This document shows, in pieces, positions 8,861-17,139 of a stretch of DNA of 59,375 nt. Each line of letters opens with the position of its first letter. Positions within the stretch are counted from its first letter, which is position 1. The notes below the pieces were generated by a model, which worked only from the letters and a program-made list of their open reading frames with translations, was not told where the DNA came from and made no database searches. The position numbers were made by a program, and so were the translations under genes. The stretch comes from Lentisphaerota bacterium. GTDB taxonomy: Bacteria; Verrucomicrobiota; Kiritimatiellia; CAIQIC01; Lenti-01. The stretch covers positions 1-59,375 of the forward strand of contig JAAZBB010000055.1 of assembly GCA_012514035.1 (NCBI GenBank). Reading direction: 5' to 3'.

Positions 8861-9838
8861 ATGCCCCGTCGCCGCTGTTCATTGATCATATTGCTCCTGT
8901 TGGCTGCGGCCTTCGCCGCGCTGAACTTTCTTGCGTATCGTCACGCCCGCGCCATGCTGAATTATTCCTCCGGCGGCGTGCGCACCGAAAAGCCGGAGGA
9001 GATGTCACCCAGTTCCAAGCTTCGGGTGCTGCTGCTGGGCGTCAACATGCCGCGGCCGGTGGATGAGCGCCCGCCGGCCGCGCTCTCGCCCGAAGCCCGG
9101 GCGCTGACCATCGCGGTTCCCGGCGGCATCACGCTGTCGGCCTGGCATGCCGACGGTGGCGTCGCCGCGCCGCTGGTGATCTTCTTCCATGGCTACACCA
9201 CCGAAAAAATCCGCCTGCTGCGCGAAGCCCAAAAGATCCACGCCATGGGCGCCTCCGTCCTGTTGGTGGATTTCCGCGGTTCGGGCGGCTCGTCGGAAAG
9301 CCATACCACGCTCGGGTACCGTGAGGCGGAGGATGTTGCAGCCGCGGTGCGATTCGCCCGGGAACACCTGCCCCGTTCCGCGGTGATTCTCTACGGCCAA
9401 AGCATGGGTGCCGCCGCCATCCTGCGCGCCATCCACGTCTTGGATGTCCGGCCCGACGCCGTCATCCTGGAATCCGTATTTGACACCATGCTGGGCGCCA
9501 TCCGCAACCGGTTCCGGGCAATGGGCGTACCGTCGTTCCCCAACGCCGAACTGATGGTCTTCTGGGGCGGGTGGCAGTTCGGATTCAACGGATTTGCCCA
9601 CAATCCGGTCGAATATGCGCGCTCGCTGGATTGCCCGGTGCTCTTCCTGCACGGGGCGGACGACTTCCGCGCCACTCTCGCCCAGGCCCGGCGAGTCTAT
9701 GATGCCGCCGGCGGACCCAAGCGGTTCGTCGAATTTGCCGACATTGGCCATGCCTCCTACGCCGCCCGGCACCCGTACCAGTGGCAGGCGGTTGTCCGCG
9801 CCTTCCTGGCCCCCTTCCTGCGTCCGCCTTTGCGCTGA
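8861..9838 (+). CDS. Membrane-anchored alpha/beta hydrolase
   Basis: 325 residues from MPRRRCSLIILLLLAAAFAA, an uncleaved or signal-type N-terminal helix; the longer upstream frame is antisense to mscS. The fold shows an oxyanion motif (IFFHGYTTEK), the strand VLLVDFRGSGGSS, the nucleophile elbow YGQSMGAAA, a catalytic Asp region (FLHGADDF) and a catalytic His (DIGHASY). This matches the BEM46/YqkD-like serine hydrolases facing the periplasm or outer membrane. Substrate unknown. A second hydrolase of related layout lies at 57105. Confidence 0.82.
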   Translation: MPRRRCSLIILLLLAAAFAALNFLAYRHARAMLNYSSGGVRTEKPEEMSPSSKLRVLLLGVNMPRPVDERPPAALSPEARALTIAVPGGITLSAWHADGGVAAPLVIFFHGYTTEKIRLLREAQKIHAMGASVLLVDFRGSGGSSESHTTLGYREAEDVAAAVRFAREHLPRSAVILYGQSMGAAAILRAIHVLDVRPDAVILESVFDTMLGAIRNRFRAMGVPSFPNAELMVFWGGWQFGFNGFAHNPVEYARSLDCPVLFLHGADDFRATLAQARRVYDAAGGPKRFVEFADIGHASYAARHPYQWQAVVRAFLAPFLRPPLR

Positions 9839-9900
9839 TTCACTGGCCCGGGCCACAAGACCGGCTCACCCTGTTGCGGACAGAAGACAACCTGATCCGC

Positions 9901-10683
9901 TCAGGGCGGATTGCCCAGCACGTCCCCAAACCGTTCCCGGATCTTGCCGATGTGGGAGCCCTCCCAATAGATTTTGCCGCAGGCGGGGCAGCGGTAAAAG
10001 GCATCGTAGTACTTCTTCGTCTTGGGTTCCAATTGGTCGAGCACTTGGGCCTTCGCGACGGGTTCGATTAATCCGTTGCAGTCCGCGCAGCGGGAGAACG
10101 GCCGAACCTGCCCCGCGAGATCGAAGCGGTGCAGGACTTCCTCCACCTGGCGCGCCACCAGGACGGAGCGCACCCAGTAGCCGTGCGTGACCGCCTTGGC
10201 ATGCAGCAGCCGCCGGTCGCGCGTCAGCACGATGCGTTTCTTTTCCGCGGCGATCGCCACGATTTCGTCGTCGCGGAAGGAATTCGAAAACAGCGTATCG
10301 AAGCCCAGCAGGCGCAACTTCCGGGCCAGGCGGCCGAGATTCACATCCACCACGAAGGCGGGTTTCCTCAACGGCTTCTCGCGCAACTTGACGATGGGAG
10401 AAATGTCGAGACCTTCGAACACCGGATAGACCGCCGCCCGGTCGCCGTTTTGGAGCTGGTAGTCGAAGCCAACAGACTGCCCGTTAACGATGATCAGGTC
10501 CACCTCCGTGTGCGGCACGCCGAGGGCCTCGATCGGATCCTTGATGCCGGGATGGCCGTCGAAGCGGTAGGCCAGGCTCTGTTTGCGCTGTTCCGGCTTG
10601 AGGAAGTCGTTCAGCTCCTCGTAGAACCGGAATTCGGCGGCGTGTTCGAAGATGCGGTCTTTATTTCGTCCGGGATGCTTCAT
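9901..10683 (-). CDS. Mut7-C RNase domain protein with N-terminal ubiquitin-like domain
   Basis: 260 residues. The first ~95 (FRFYEELNDFLKPEQRKQ, then VDLIIVNGQSVGFDYQLQNGDRAAVYPVFE) form the beta-grasp Mut7-C_ub domain. The rest is a PIN-type Mut7-C RNase: FVVDVNLGRLARKLRLLGFDT, SFRDDEIVAIA and IVLTRDRRLL, ending in a zinc ribbon (CADCNGLI, then CPACGKIYWEGSH). The acidic residues fit a metal-dependent ribonuclease; its targets are unknown. ATG overlaps the ksgA TGA (ATGA), so it is translationally coupled to the rRNA methylase, which suggests RNA processing. Confidence 0.88.
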   Translation of the reverse strand: MKHPGRNKDRIFEHAAEFRFYEELNDFLKPEQRKQSLAYRFDGHPGIKDPIEALGVPHTEVDLIIVNGQSVGFDYQLQNGDRAAVYPVFEGLDISPIVKLREKPLRKPAFVVDVNLGRLARKLRLLGFDTLFSNSFRDDEIVAIAAEKKRIVLTRDRRLLHAKAVTHGYWVRSVLVARQVEEVLHRFDLAGQVRPFSRCADCNGLIEPVAKAQVLDQLEPKTKKYYDAFYRCPACGKIYWEGSHIGKIRERFGDVLGNPP

Positions 10684-11591
10684 GGCTGGAACGGAGAATC
10701 CGCGCCTCCGGCAGTCCACTGGCGCACGGGTTTGCCCCGCAAGGCGCGCAGCAAGGCCGGCCAGGCATGGGGCGGGAGTTCTTCGGCACGGGCGTTTGGG
10801 GGCAGGCTGACGGCGGCCAGCGCGGGAAGCGGATCCGCCACCAGCGTGCGCAACGACCGCGCCAGGGTCTTGCGCCGGTGCGAAAAGGCATGGCGCACCA
10901 AGGCCCGCAGCTCCCGTTCATCCGCGCCCCCCCCCAGCGGCGCCGGACGAAGGTCCAGGCAGCAGATGCTGGATTGGACCTCCGGCGGTGGCCAGAAACA
11001 GGATGGGGAGATGCGCTTGACGGTGGAAATGTCGTAATGCCGCTGCAGCAAAATGGACAGCACCCCGTAGTCCCGGGTGGCGGGCCCGGCTTCCAGACGC
11101 GCCGCCACCTCGCGCTGGATGGTAATAACCATCCGGGCGGGCGGATGCGGAATCGCGGTCAATTCCACCAGCAGGCGCGCCGCGATGGCATACGGCAGGT
11201 TGGCCACCAGCTTCAGGCCCGGCCGCGGAAACAGGGCGGCCAGATCGCAGTCGAGCACGTCGGAATGGATCAGCGTCAGCTTAGGTTGATTGGAAAACCG
11301 TTCGCGGAGATAGCAAGCCAGCCGGGCATCTTTTTCGACGGCGGTAATCGTCGCCACGCGTTCGAGGAGCGCGCCGGTCAGGACGCCAAGCCCCGGCCCC
11401 ACCTCCACCACGGCATCGTCCGGCCGCAGGTCGGCCGCCGCCAGCAGGATGTCGAGGATATTGCGGTCGATCAGAAAGTTCTGGCCCAGGACGCGCGAGG
11501 GATGAAAGTCGAGCTGCGCAAGCAAAGCCCGGACTTCCGAGGGATGCGTCAGGACAGGCGGAACATCCATTTTGGAAGTGTCATTCGACAT
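10680..11591 (-). CDS. ksgA: 16S rRNA (adenine1518/1519-N6)-dimethyltransferase
   Basis: 303 residues. It dimethylates two adjacent adenosines in the 3' hairpin of 16S rRNA late in 30S assembly. Visible are the N-terminal LGQNFLIDRNILDILL, the SAM-binding VVEVGPGLGVLTGALLE, motif IV NLPY, and the C-terminal helical domain with HAFSHRRKTLARSL. Length fits the family. It heads a two-gene operon with the Mut7-C RNase and is divergent from rfaE2; the two start codons are only 37 bases apart, so the promoters overlap. Confidence 0.95.
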   Translation of the reverse strand: MSNDTSKMDVPPVLTHPSEVRALLAQLDFHPSRVLGQNFLIDRNILDILLAAADLRPDDAVVEVGPGLGVLTGALLERVATITAVEKDARLACYLRERFSNQPKLTLIHSDVLDCDLAALFPRPGLKLVANLPYAIAARLLVELTAIPHPPARMVITIQREVAARLEAGPATRDYGVLSILLQRHYDISTVKRISPSCFWPPPEVQSSICCLDLRPAPLGGGADERELRALVRHAFSHRRKTLARSLRTLVADPLPALAAVSLPPNARAEELPPHAWPALLRALRGKPVRQWTAGGADSPFQP

Positions 11592-11628
11592 GAAGTTTTG
11601 CTATTGGAAACCAAAGGTAGGAGCTGCC

Positions 11629-12123
11629 ATGAGAGATGCCGAGCAAAAAATCCGGAAACGGGACGAACTGGCGGGGGAATGCGCGCGGTTGCGGGCGGCA
11701 GGCAAAAAAATCGTGTTCACCAACGGCGCGTTCGACCTGATGCATGCCGGACATGCCACCTATCTGGAGTTTGCCCGGAAGCAGGGTGATGTCCTGATCG
11801 TCGCGCTGAACACCGATGCCAGCGTACGGCGCTACAAGGGTGAAAAGCGCCCGATCGTGGACGAGCAGAACCGCGCGCGGCTGGTGGCGGCCCTCGAATG
11901 CGTGGACTACGTGACCTTCTTCGGCGAGGACGAGCCGAAAGCACTCATCGCCGAATTGCAGCCCGATGTGCTGGTAAAGGCGGAAGACTGGGCACACTAC
12001 GTCAGCGGGCGGGACATCGTCGAAGCCCGCGGCGGCAAGGTCGTCCTCGCCCCGATGGCGGCGGGCCTTTCCACCACGAAGCTGATCGAGCAGATCGTGA
12101 AGGCCTACGGCGCGGAAAAGTGA
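11629..12123 (+). CDS. rfaE2: D-glycero-beta-D-manno-heptose 1-phosphate adenylyltransferase
   Basis: 164 residues, the stand-alone nucleotidyltransferase domain of HldE/RfaE. It makes ADP-heptose for the LPS inner core. The motif VFTNGAFDLMHAGHATYLEFA contains the HxGH signature, and KRPIVDEQNRARLV, VTFFGEDEPKALI and AGLSTTKLIEQI are typical. GGAG at 11619-11622, six bases before ATG, fixes the start. No heptose kinase is adjacent. The gene supports an LPS-bearing outer membrane. Confidence 0.93.
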   Translation: MRDAEQKIRKRDELAGECARLRAAGKKIVFTNGAFDLMHAGHATYLEFARKQGDVLIVALNTDASVRRYKGEKRPIVDEQNRARLVAALECVDYVTFFGEDEPKALIAELQPDVLVKAEDWAHYVSGRDIVEARGGKVVLAPMAAGLSTTKLIEQIVKAYGAEK

Positions 12124-12127
12124 CCCC

Positions 12128-13156
12128 ATGCCGAAAAAGAACCACCCCATTCCGGCGGATTATGGCGCCTTGCTGGTTGCGGTCAAGGAACGCGTCCGCG
12201 CCGCCCAATACCAAGCCCTCAAGGCGGTCAACAAAGAGCTGGTCGGCCTTTATTGGGACATCGGGCGGCTGATTGTCGAACGCCAGGCTGACGCTCGGCA
12301 CGGTGCAGCCATTGCCGAGCGTTTGGCGGAAGACCTGCGGCGGGAATTCCCCGGCGTTGCTGGATATTCCCGGCGCAACATCTTCTACATGCGCGAATTC
12401 TATCAGGCCTACTGCGATCTGCCAAAAGTGCAACCACTGGTTGCACAAATCGGCTGGAGCCACAACCTGATCGTCTTGCAACGTTGCAAAGCCCCATTGG
12501 AACGCGAGTTTTACCTGCGGATGACGCGCAAGTTTGGCTGGTCCAAGAACGTGCTGGTCCATCAGATCGAGAACCAGAGCTACGAGAAGACCCTGCGGGG
12601 CCAAACCAACTTCGACCAGGCGCTGACGCCGGAGCTGCGGGCACAAGCCAAGCTGGCCGTGCGGGACGAATACACTTTCGATTTCCTGGAACTGGGCGCG
12701 GAGCACTCCGAACGGGAACTGGAGCGCGCGCTGATCGGCCGCATCGAGGATTTCCTGCGCGCCATGGGCGGGCTGTTTGCGTTTGTCGGCAGCCAGTTCC
12801 GGCTGGAGGTCGAGGACAAGGAATACTTCATTGACCTGCTCCTCTTTCACCGGCGACTGAAATGCCTCGTGGCCGTGGAACTCAAGATCGGCGAATTCCA
12901 GCCCGAGTTCGTCGGCAAGATGCAGTTCTATCTCGCGGCGCTGGACCGCCAGGTGCGCGAAAAGGACGAGAATCCGTCCATCGGCATCATCCTGTGCAAG
13001 GAGAAGAACCGGACCATCGTGGAATACGCCCTGCACAACACCCGCAAGCCGATCGGCGTGGCCACTTATCAGATCGTCAAGACCCTGCCGAAAGAGTTGA
13101 AGGGCCAGTTGCCCGCGCCCGAGGAAATTGCCCGTCTGCTGGAAGAAGACCGCTGA
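12128..13156 (+). CDS. DUF1016 / YhcG-type PD-(D/E)xK nuclease
   Basis: 342 residues. The N-terminal helical DUF1016 domain reads VNKELVGLYWDIGRLIVERQ and SRRNIFYMREFYQAY. The C-terminal nuclease domain has the catalytic pattern YFIDLLLFHRRLKCLVAVELKIGEF, giving the D...E-x-K core, and IGIILCKEKNRTIVEYAL. Family members are found scattered and mobile in bacteria, often near restriction or defence genes. It follows rfaE2 by four bases but is probably a later arrival, since the next kilobases are also accessory. Target unknown. Confidence 0.9.
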   Translation: MPKKNHPIPADYGALLVAVKERVRAAQYQALKAVNKELVGLYWDIGRLIVERQADARHGAAIAERLAEDLRREFPGVAGYSRRNIFYMREFYQAYCDLPKVQPLVAQIGWSHNLIVLQRCKAPLEREFYLRMTRKFGWSKNVLVHQIENQSYEKTLRGQTNFDQALTPELRAQAKLAVRDEYTFDFLELGAEHSERELERALIGRIEDFLRAMGGLFAFVGSQFRLEVEDKEYFIDLLLFHRRLKCLVAVELKIGEFQPEFVGKMQFYLAALDRQVREKDENPSIGIILCKEKNRTIVEYALHNTRKPIGVATYQIVKTLPKELKGQLPAPEEIARLLEEDR

Positions 13157-13341
13157 CAGCCATCGAATCGCGATCCCAATGAGTTTAACAGAAAACGCAG
13201 GTCTTTCCAGAATGGCAAGCCCTCCCCTCTTATGCGCGGGTTCAAGTTGACCGGTTGGGTAGCCCTGAACGGCGAAGGGGGTGGCGGGTTGGGCGGGGTT
13301 CGGGGTTGCATCGGCCCCGACGGAATATTACCCTGTTTTCC
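13157..13341. other. Non-coding stretch between the DUF1016 gene and the 73-residue orphan
   Basis: I see no gene or RNA. A weak promoter-like TTGCAT (about 13305) precedes the small gene at 13342. Confidence 0.4.
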
Positions 13342-13563
13342 ATGAAAGCGGTGGATGATCCCCATGCCAAGATTCGGTTTTGGGCGCAGGAATCGGCCCG
13401 GCCCGGCTTCCGTCCGCCGCCGTGTCCGACTCCGGAGAAGTTGCCCCCGTTCCGGCCGCAGCGGTTTTCCTCCTATCCCGAAATGAACGCCTGGAAGCGC
13501 CGCTATTTGCTGGAAATCGCCCGCCAGGGAGGGGTCAAATGGAAGAGTTCATCGCCCGGTTGA
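13342..13563 (+). CDS. Conserved-looking small protein of unknown function
   Basis: 73 residues starting MKAVDDPHAKIRFWAQE. It is proline/arginine rich in the middle (RPPPCPTPEKLPPFRPQRF) and ends with an amphipathic helix (MNAWKRRYLLEIARQGG). There is no signal peptide, membrane segment or domain I recognise. The ordered composition and a fitting ATG make it look coding, not chance. A 19-codon frame (MEEFIARLNQAFGLF) starts at 13540 within its 3' end. Its position between a DUF1016 nuclease and an AAA_14 ATPase suggests it is part of the same accessory patch. Confidence 0.45.
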   Translation: MKAVDDPHAKIRFWAQESARPGFRPPPCPTPEKLPPFRPQRFSSYPEMNAWKRRYLLEIARQGGVKWKSSSPG

Positions 13564-13666
13564 ACCAGGCGTTCGGCCTGTTTCGGGGCGCTGGATAGAG
13601 CCGCGATGGAGGGGGCGCCATAGAAGACAAAGGCGGCGCAGCGGTCGGAGGCGGAGAAATGAGGCT

Positions 13667-13716
13667 TGCATATAGTGACACGAAATGAAATCATGCCTGC
13701 ATATGGTAAGACGAAA
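13667..13716 (+). repeat. Direct repeat TGCATATRGTRASACGAAA overlapping the AAA_14 gene start
   Basis: Copy 1 is 13667-13685 (TGCATATAGTGACACGAAA) and copy 2 is 13698-13716 (TGCATATGGTAAGACGAAA). They are 31 bp apart and differ at three positions. The start codon at 13685 lies at the end of copy 1 and the alternative ATG at 13703 lies in copy 2. Confidence 0.75.
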
Positions 13717-14857
13717 ACATTGGCTGGAGCGGATCGAAATGGCGTGGCGCCGGCACAACGTGGTCTGGCTGGCCGGGGTGCGGCGTGTGGGGAAAACCAT
13801 GCTGTGCCAATCCCTGGACGCCGTGGAGTATTTCGATTGTGAACGTCCGGCGGTTCGCCGGCAGATGGCGGATCCCGAGGTGTTTCTCAAAAGCCTGAAA
13901 GGCAAGCGGGCCGCCTTGGATGAAATCCACCGGCTGGGGAATCCGGCGGAATTGCTCAAGATCGCGGCGGACCACTTCCCGAATGTCCGTCTCGTGGCAA
14001 CCGGTTCGTCCAGCCTCGGGGCTTCCTCTAAATTCGGCGACACCTTGACCGGGCGGAAAAGCGATATTTGGCTGACCCCGATGATCCTGGCCGATATCCG
14101 GGATTTCCAGAATGCCGATCTGGCGCATCGGATGCGCCATGGGGGGCTGCCCCCTTTTTTCATGGCCCGGTCTGCGCCCGATGCAGAAATCCAGGATTGG
14201 CTGGATTCCTATTGGTCCAAGGACATTCAAACGCTGTTTCGTTTGGAGCGGCGGGCCGCGTTCCAGAAATTCTTTGAATTGCTGTTGGCGCAAAGCGGGG
14301 GAATCTTCGAAGCGACGGGATATGCCGCGCCCTGTGAAGTCAGCCGGCCCACCATTGCCAACTTCCTGGCCGTGCTGGAGGCCACCTATGTGGCGCAAGT
14401 GCTGAAACCCTTTTCCTCCCATCGGGCTTCGGAAATCGTGGCCGCACCCAAGGTATATGGATTCGACACCGGCTTTGTGTGCACCCTGCGGGGCTGGGAC
14501 CACCTGCGCGCCGACGACATGGGGTATCTGTGGGAGCACCTGGTTCTCAATGAGATCCTCGCCTGCTGCGGTCGCCAGGGGATTGGTTACTGGCGGGATA
14601 AACGCGGGCACGAAGTGGATTTTGTCATTTCCCGCCGCGGCCACCCGCCGCTGGCTATTGAATGTAAATGGCAGGCGGACCGCTTTGATCCAACGGCATT
14701 GAAATCATTCCGACAGATTTATCCGGCCGGGATGAACTTCCTCGTTGCGCAGGACGTGGACCGCTCTTTCCAGAGACGTTTTGCCAATCTGGAAGTCGTG
14801 GTTTGCTCCCTGAATTCCTTGATCGAACACCTGACGGGCAACAAGCCGAAGACCTGA
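13685..14857 (+). CDS. AAA_14 / DUF4143 family ATP-binding protein
   Basis: 390 residues (384 if started at 13703). The Walker A loop is the family variant GVRRVGKTML and Walker B is RAALDEIHRL. LVATGSSSLGA and SDIWLTPMILAD are typical of AAA_14. The C-terminal DUF4143 part ends in a PD-(D/E)xK-like core (GHEVDFVISRRGHPPLAIECKW). These scattered ATPases are common in genomes with many mobile elements; function is unknown. It converges with dsbD, three bases apart. The paired direct repeats over its start could be an operator or the edge of a mobile cassette. Confidence 0.9.
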   Translation: MKSCLHMVRRKHWLERIEMAWRRHNVVWLAGVRRVGKTMLCQSLDAVEYFDCERPAVRRQMADPEVFLKSLKGKRAALDEIHRLGNPAELLKIAADHFPNVRLVATGSSSLGASSKFGDTLTGRKSDIWLTPMILADIRDFQNADLAHRMRHGGLPPFFMARSAPDAEIQDWLDSYWSKDIQTLFRLERRAAFQKFFELLLAQSGGIFEATGYAAPCEVSRPTIANFLAVLEATYVAQVLKPFSSHRASEIVAAPKVYGFDTGFVCTLRGWDHLRADDMGYLWEHLVLNEILACCGRQGIGYWRDKRGHEVDFVISRRGHPPLAIECKWQADRFDPTALKSFRQIYPAGMNFLVAQDVDRSFQRRFANLEVVVCSLNSLIEHLTGNKPKT

Positions 14858-14860
14858 ACC

Positions 14861-16534
14861 CTATTCCGGCGCGGGATAGAGCAAAAACGTCGGATAGCCC
14901 TGGACGGCGAAGGGGGCGAGGAGGCCGCGGGCGGGAGGCTTGTTGGGTTCGTCGGCAAGAATCTGGATGGCGAAATAATCGCGCAGTTTTTCGGCCACGG
15001 CCGGATCGCGCAGCGTCGTGGCATCCATCAGCTTGCAGACCTTGCACCAGTGCGCGCCGAAATCGAGCAGGATGGGCTTGCCGGAGGCAACGGCTTCGCG
15101 CATCAAGTCGGTAAAGTCTTCCGGCGTGCCGGTATTGAAATCAAACTGGCGGAAAGCCGTGTCGACCGCCGCAGACGCATTGTCGGCCGCCGGGGCGGGC
15201 GTGGCGCGGAGCGCGGAGTAGGCATTCCAGGCGTAGTAGAGGGCGAGGAGCATAATCAGCAAGCCGAATGCTTTTTTAACTTTTTCCATCCACGCGCCGG
15301 GCTTGGGCAGGATGGCGAGACCGGCGGCGGCCAGCGGCCACGGCAGGGCCATGCCCACGCCGAGCAAAAACGGCAGCGCCAGGGCGATGCCAACGCCTTG
15401 CGCATACAGCGAGCCGGAAAGCGCCAGCACGGCAATCAGCACCGGGGCGACGCAGGCACCGGCCAGCAGAGCGGAAATCCCGCCCATAACGAGCACGGCG
15501 GGCAGTCGCGCCTTTCCGGCGAGGCCGGAGCCCTTGCGGAAGCGGCTGAAGTCGAGTTGCCAGACATCGAACATCGCCAGGGCCAGCGCGAAGAACAGCA
15601 CGGCAATCGCGCCGTTGAACACGGGCGAGGAGTTGATGGCGCCGAAGACGGAACCCGACAGCACCACCACCAGCCCCAATGCGCCATAGACCAGCGCCAT
15701 GCCGAGGCCATACACCAGGCCGAGGCCGAAGCGCGCGGATCGCGAGGCATTCGTGCCGCTGGCACCGATGACGGCCAGGTTGACGGGGATCATCGGCAGC
15801 ACGCAGGGCGTGAGATTGAGAAGGAAGCCGCCGATCAGGATCAGGAGGATGGAGGGCAAAACGCCATGGCGGAGGTAGAACTGGCCGGGATCGTCGAGAA
15901 ACAGTTGCCAGGCGGATGTCTCCGGCGGGGGCGCCGAAGCCGGATCGAGAAAGGCCAGGAATGCGGGAACCTTGGCGTACCCTATCAGGCGGCGCGGTTC
16001 GCCGCGTTCTTTGAGCCGCTTGCTCCAATCCGCGTCCGCGGCAACCGGATTTGATGCGGCCGCAGGGGCGGCCGGTGCCGCGCCGAGGAAAAGCGTAACT
16101 TCTTCGGGCAGGAAGCACATTTCGCCTTTGCAGCCCTGGTACTCGACCACGATGGAATCGCCGGCCGGAGGAACAAAGAAAGCGGCAAACGGCTTGGAAT
16201 AGCTCGGTTCGAGATCGCCGGGCTGGTTCGTGTCGGGCTTGGGAACGGTCAGCGGCCGGAGGGCTTCGCCGGCGGAATCGGTGACGGTGAAGCTGGAATA
16301 GAGATGGTGGCCCGCGGGAAAATCGAAGGCCACGCGGACCGCCGCCCGACCCTCATGGGTGTCGCGGACGGCGGTGACGGAGAAGGGATTGGCCGCGGCC
16401 CCGGTCGCGAACAAACCCGCCAGCAGGATTTTCCACACCGTGGAAAAAATCGGCCTTTTTTTCCACACAATGGAAAAAAGTTTCGCGGATTTTCCACACA
16501 ATGGAAAAAAGTTTCGGCGGCGCGCGAAGATCAT
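14861..16534 (-). CDS. dsbD: DsbD thiol:disulfide interchange protein
   Basis: 557 residues. The protein passes electrons from cytoplasmic thioredoxin across the membrane to periplasmic thiol enzymes. Domains: a signal peptide, an nDsbD immunoglobulin-like domain with the Cys pair in GCKGEMCFLPEE, a multi-helix core with NLTPCVLPM and LLAGACVAPVL, and a C-terminal thioredoxin domain with AHWCKVCKLM. The start is fixed by ATGA overlap with the upstream lipoprotein gene. Oddity: the signal peptide (residues ~9-35, including FFPLCGKSAKLFSIVWKK) is encoded by three copies of the TTTTCCACACAATGGAAAA palindrome. It is the last gene of the rmuC operon. Confidence 0.93.
   Translation of the reverse strand: MIFARRRNFFPLCGKSAKLFSIVWKKRPIFSTVWKILLAGLFATGAAANPFSVTAVRDTHEGRAAVRVAFDFPAGHHLYSSFTVTDSAGEALRPLTVPKPDTNQPGDLEPSYSKPFAAFFVPPAGDSIVVEYQGCKGEMCFLPEEVTLFLGAAPAAPAAASNPVAADADWSKRLKERGEPRRLIGYAKVPAFLAFLDPASAPPPETSAWQLFLDDPGQFYLRHGVLPSILLILIGGFLLNLTPCVLPMIPVNLAVIGASGTNASRSARFGLGLVYGLGMALVYGALGLVVVLSGSVFGAINSSPVFNGAIAVLFFALALAMFDVWQLDFSRFRKGSGLAGKARLPAVLVMGGISALLAGACVAPVLIAVLALSGSLYAQGVGIALALPFLLGVGMALPWPLAAAGLAILPKPGAWMEKVKKAFGLLIMLLALYYAWNAYSALRATPAPAADNASAAVDTAFRQFDFNTGTPEDFTDLMREAVASGKPILLDFGAHWCKVCKLMDATTLRDPAVAEKLRDYFAIQILADEPNKPPARGLLAPFAVQGYPTFLLYPAPE
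16429..16508. repeat. Array of three 19-bp palindromes inside the dsbD signal-peptide coding region
   Basis: Copies are at 16429-16447 (TTTTCCACACCGTGGAAAA), 16459-16477 and 16490-16508 (both TTTTCCACACAATGGAAAA), at 30- and 31-bp intervals. Spacers AATCGGCCTTT and AAGTTTCGCGGA recur in diverged form in the mirror array at 46428-46507. Confidence 0.9.
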
Positions 16535-17139
16535 GGAGCCGTCTTTTTCACTGTGCTTTTTTCGGGGAGGGTGGCCCCCGGGGCGGGCGGGACGTCGGGC
16601 AGGGGCTGGCCGTCGAGCGCGCTGGCGATGTCTTCGCGGAATCGGCTCAGGGGGGTGTATCCGGCGTAGGACCGGAGAATGACGCCTTCGCGGGAAATCA
16701 GAAAAGCCGTGGGGATGGCGCGAATGGCGGCAGGACCGCCGAAGGCGCCAACCACGGGGGCATCGGCCAGGCCGACGGGGAAGGACGCGGCCAATTCCCC
16801 GGCTTCGCGCGTGAGTTGGGCAACGGGACGCTCGTCCACGACGGCGCCGACGCAGGTGAAGCCGCGTGCAGCAAACTCCGCCTGCAGGGAATTCCATTCC
16901 GAGATGGAACCCCGGCAGCCGGGATCATCGGTGCGCAGGAATTGGATGAGCTGGACCTGCCCGGCATGGTCGGCGGTCTTGATTTCGCCGGGGAATTCGG
17001 ACGCCAGATTAGGCATTACGAAGCGCGCCGGCGTGGGCGGCGGACCGGCGATGCCCGGGGCCTCAGACCGACGGCCGCAGGAGGTGAGGAGAATGAAGAA
17101 TGAACAATTAAGAATTAAGAATCGAAGGGTTTTTTTCAT
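16531..17139 (-). CDS. Thioredoxin-fold lipoprotein with a single cysteine
   Basis: 202 residues. A lipoprotein signal (LNCSFFILLTSCG) puts it on the periplasmic side. The TlpA/SCO-like core has LIQFLRTDDPGCRGSISEWNSL, so the usual CxxC is CRGS with only one cysteine. The cis-proline region AIPTAFLISREGVILR is kept. A one-cysteine form could be a thiol peroxidase, a trap or a non-redox relative. It overlaps rmuC upstream and dsbD downstream by ATGA; the coupling to dsbD suggests DsbD keeps it reduced. Confidence 0.75.
   Translation of the reverse strand: MKKTLRFLILNCSFFILLTSCGRRSEAPGIAGPPPTPARFVMPNLASEFPGEIKTADHAGQVQLIQFLRTDDPGCRGSISEWNSLQAEFAARGFTCVGAVVDERPVAQLTREAGELAASFPVGLADAPVVGAFGGPAAIRAIPTAFLISREGVILRSYAGYTPLSRFREDIASALDGQPLPDVPPAPGATLPEKSTVKKTAP

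Noticed and set aside
13503-13694. Minus-strand 63-codon frame over the AAA_14 control region
   Set aside because: Overlaps the direct repeats and the small orphan; no recognisable features.
14068-14084. GGCTGACCCCGATG in the AAA_14 gene matching the RAYT right end and flank
   Set aside because: It is a 14-base match within conserved coding sequence (WLTPMIL) with no hairpin or partner end, so coincidence.
16429-16508. Palindrome array as a CRISPR
   Set aside because: Only three units, spacers of 11-12 bp that recur in the mirror array, and no cas genes.
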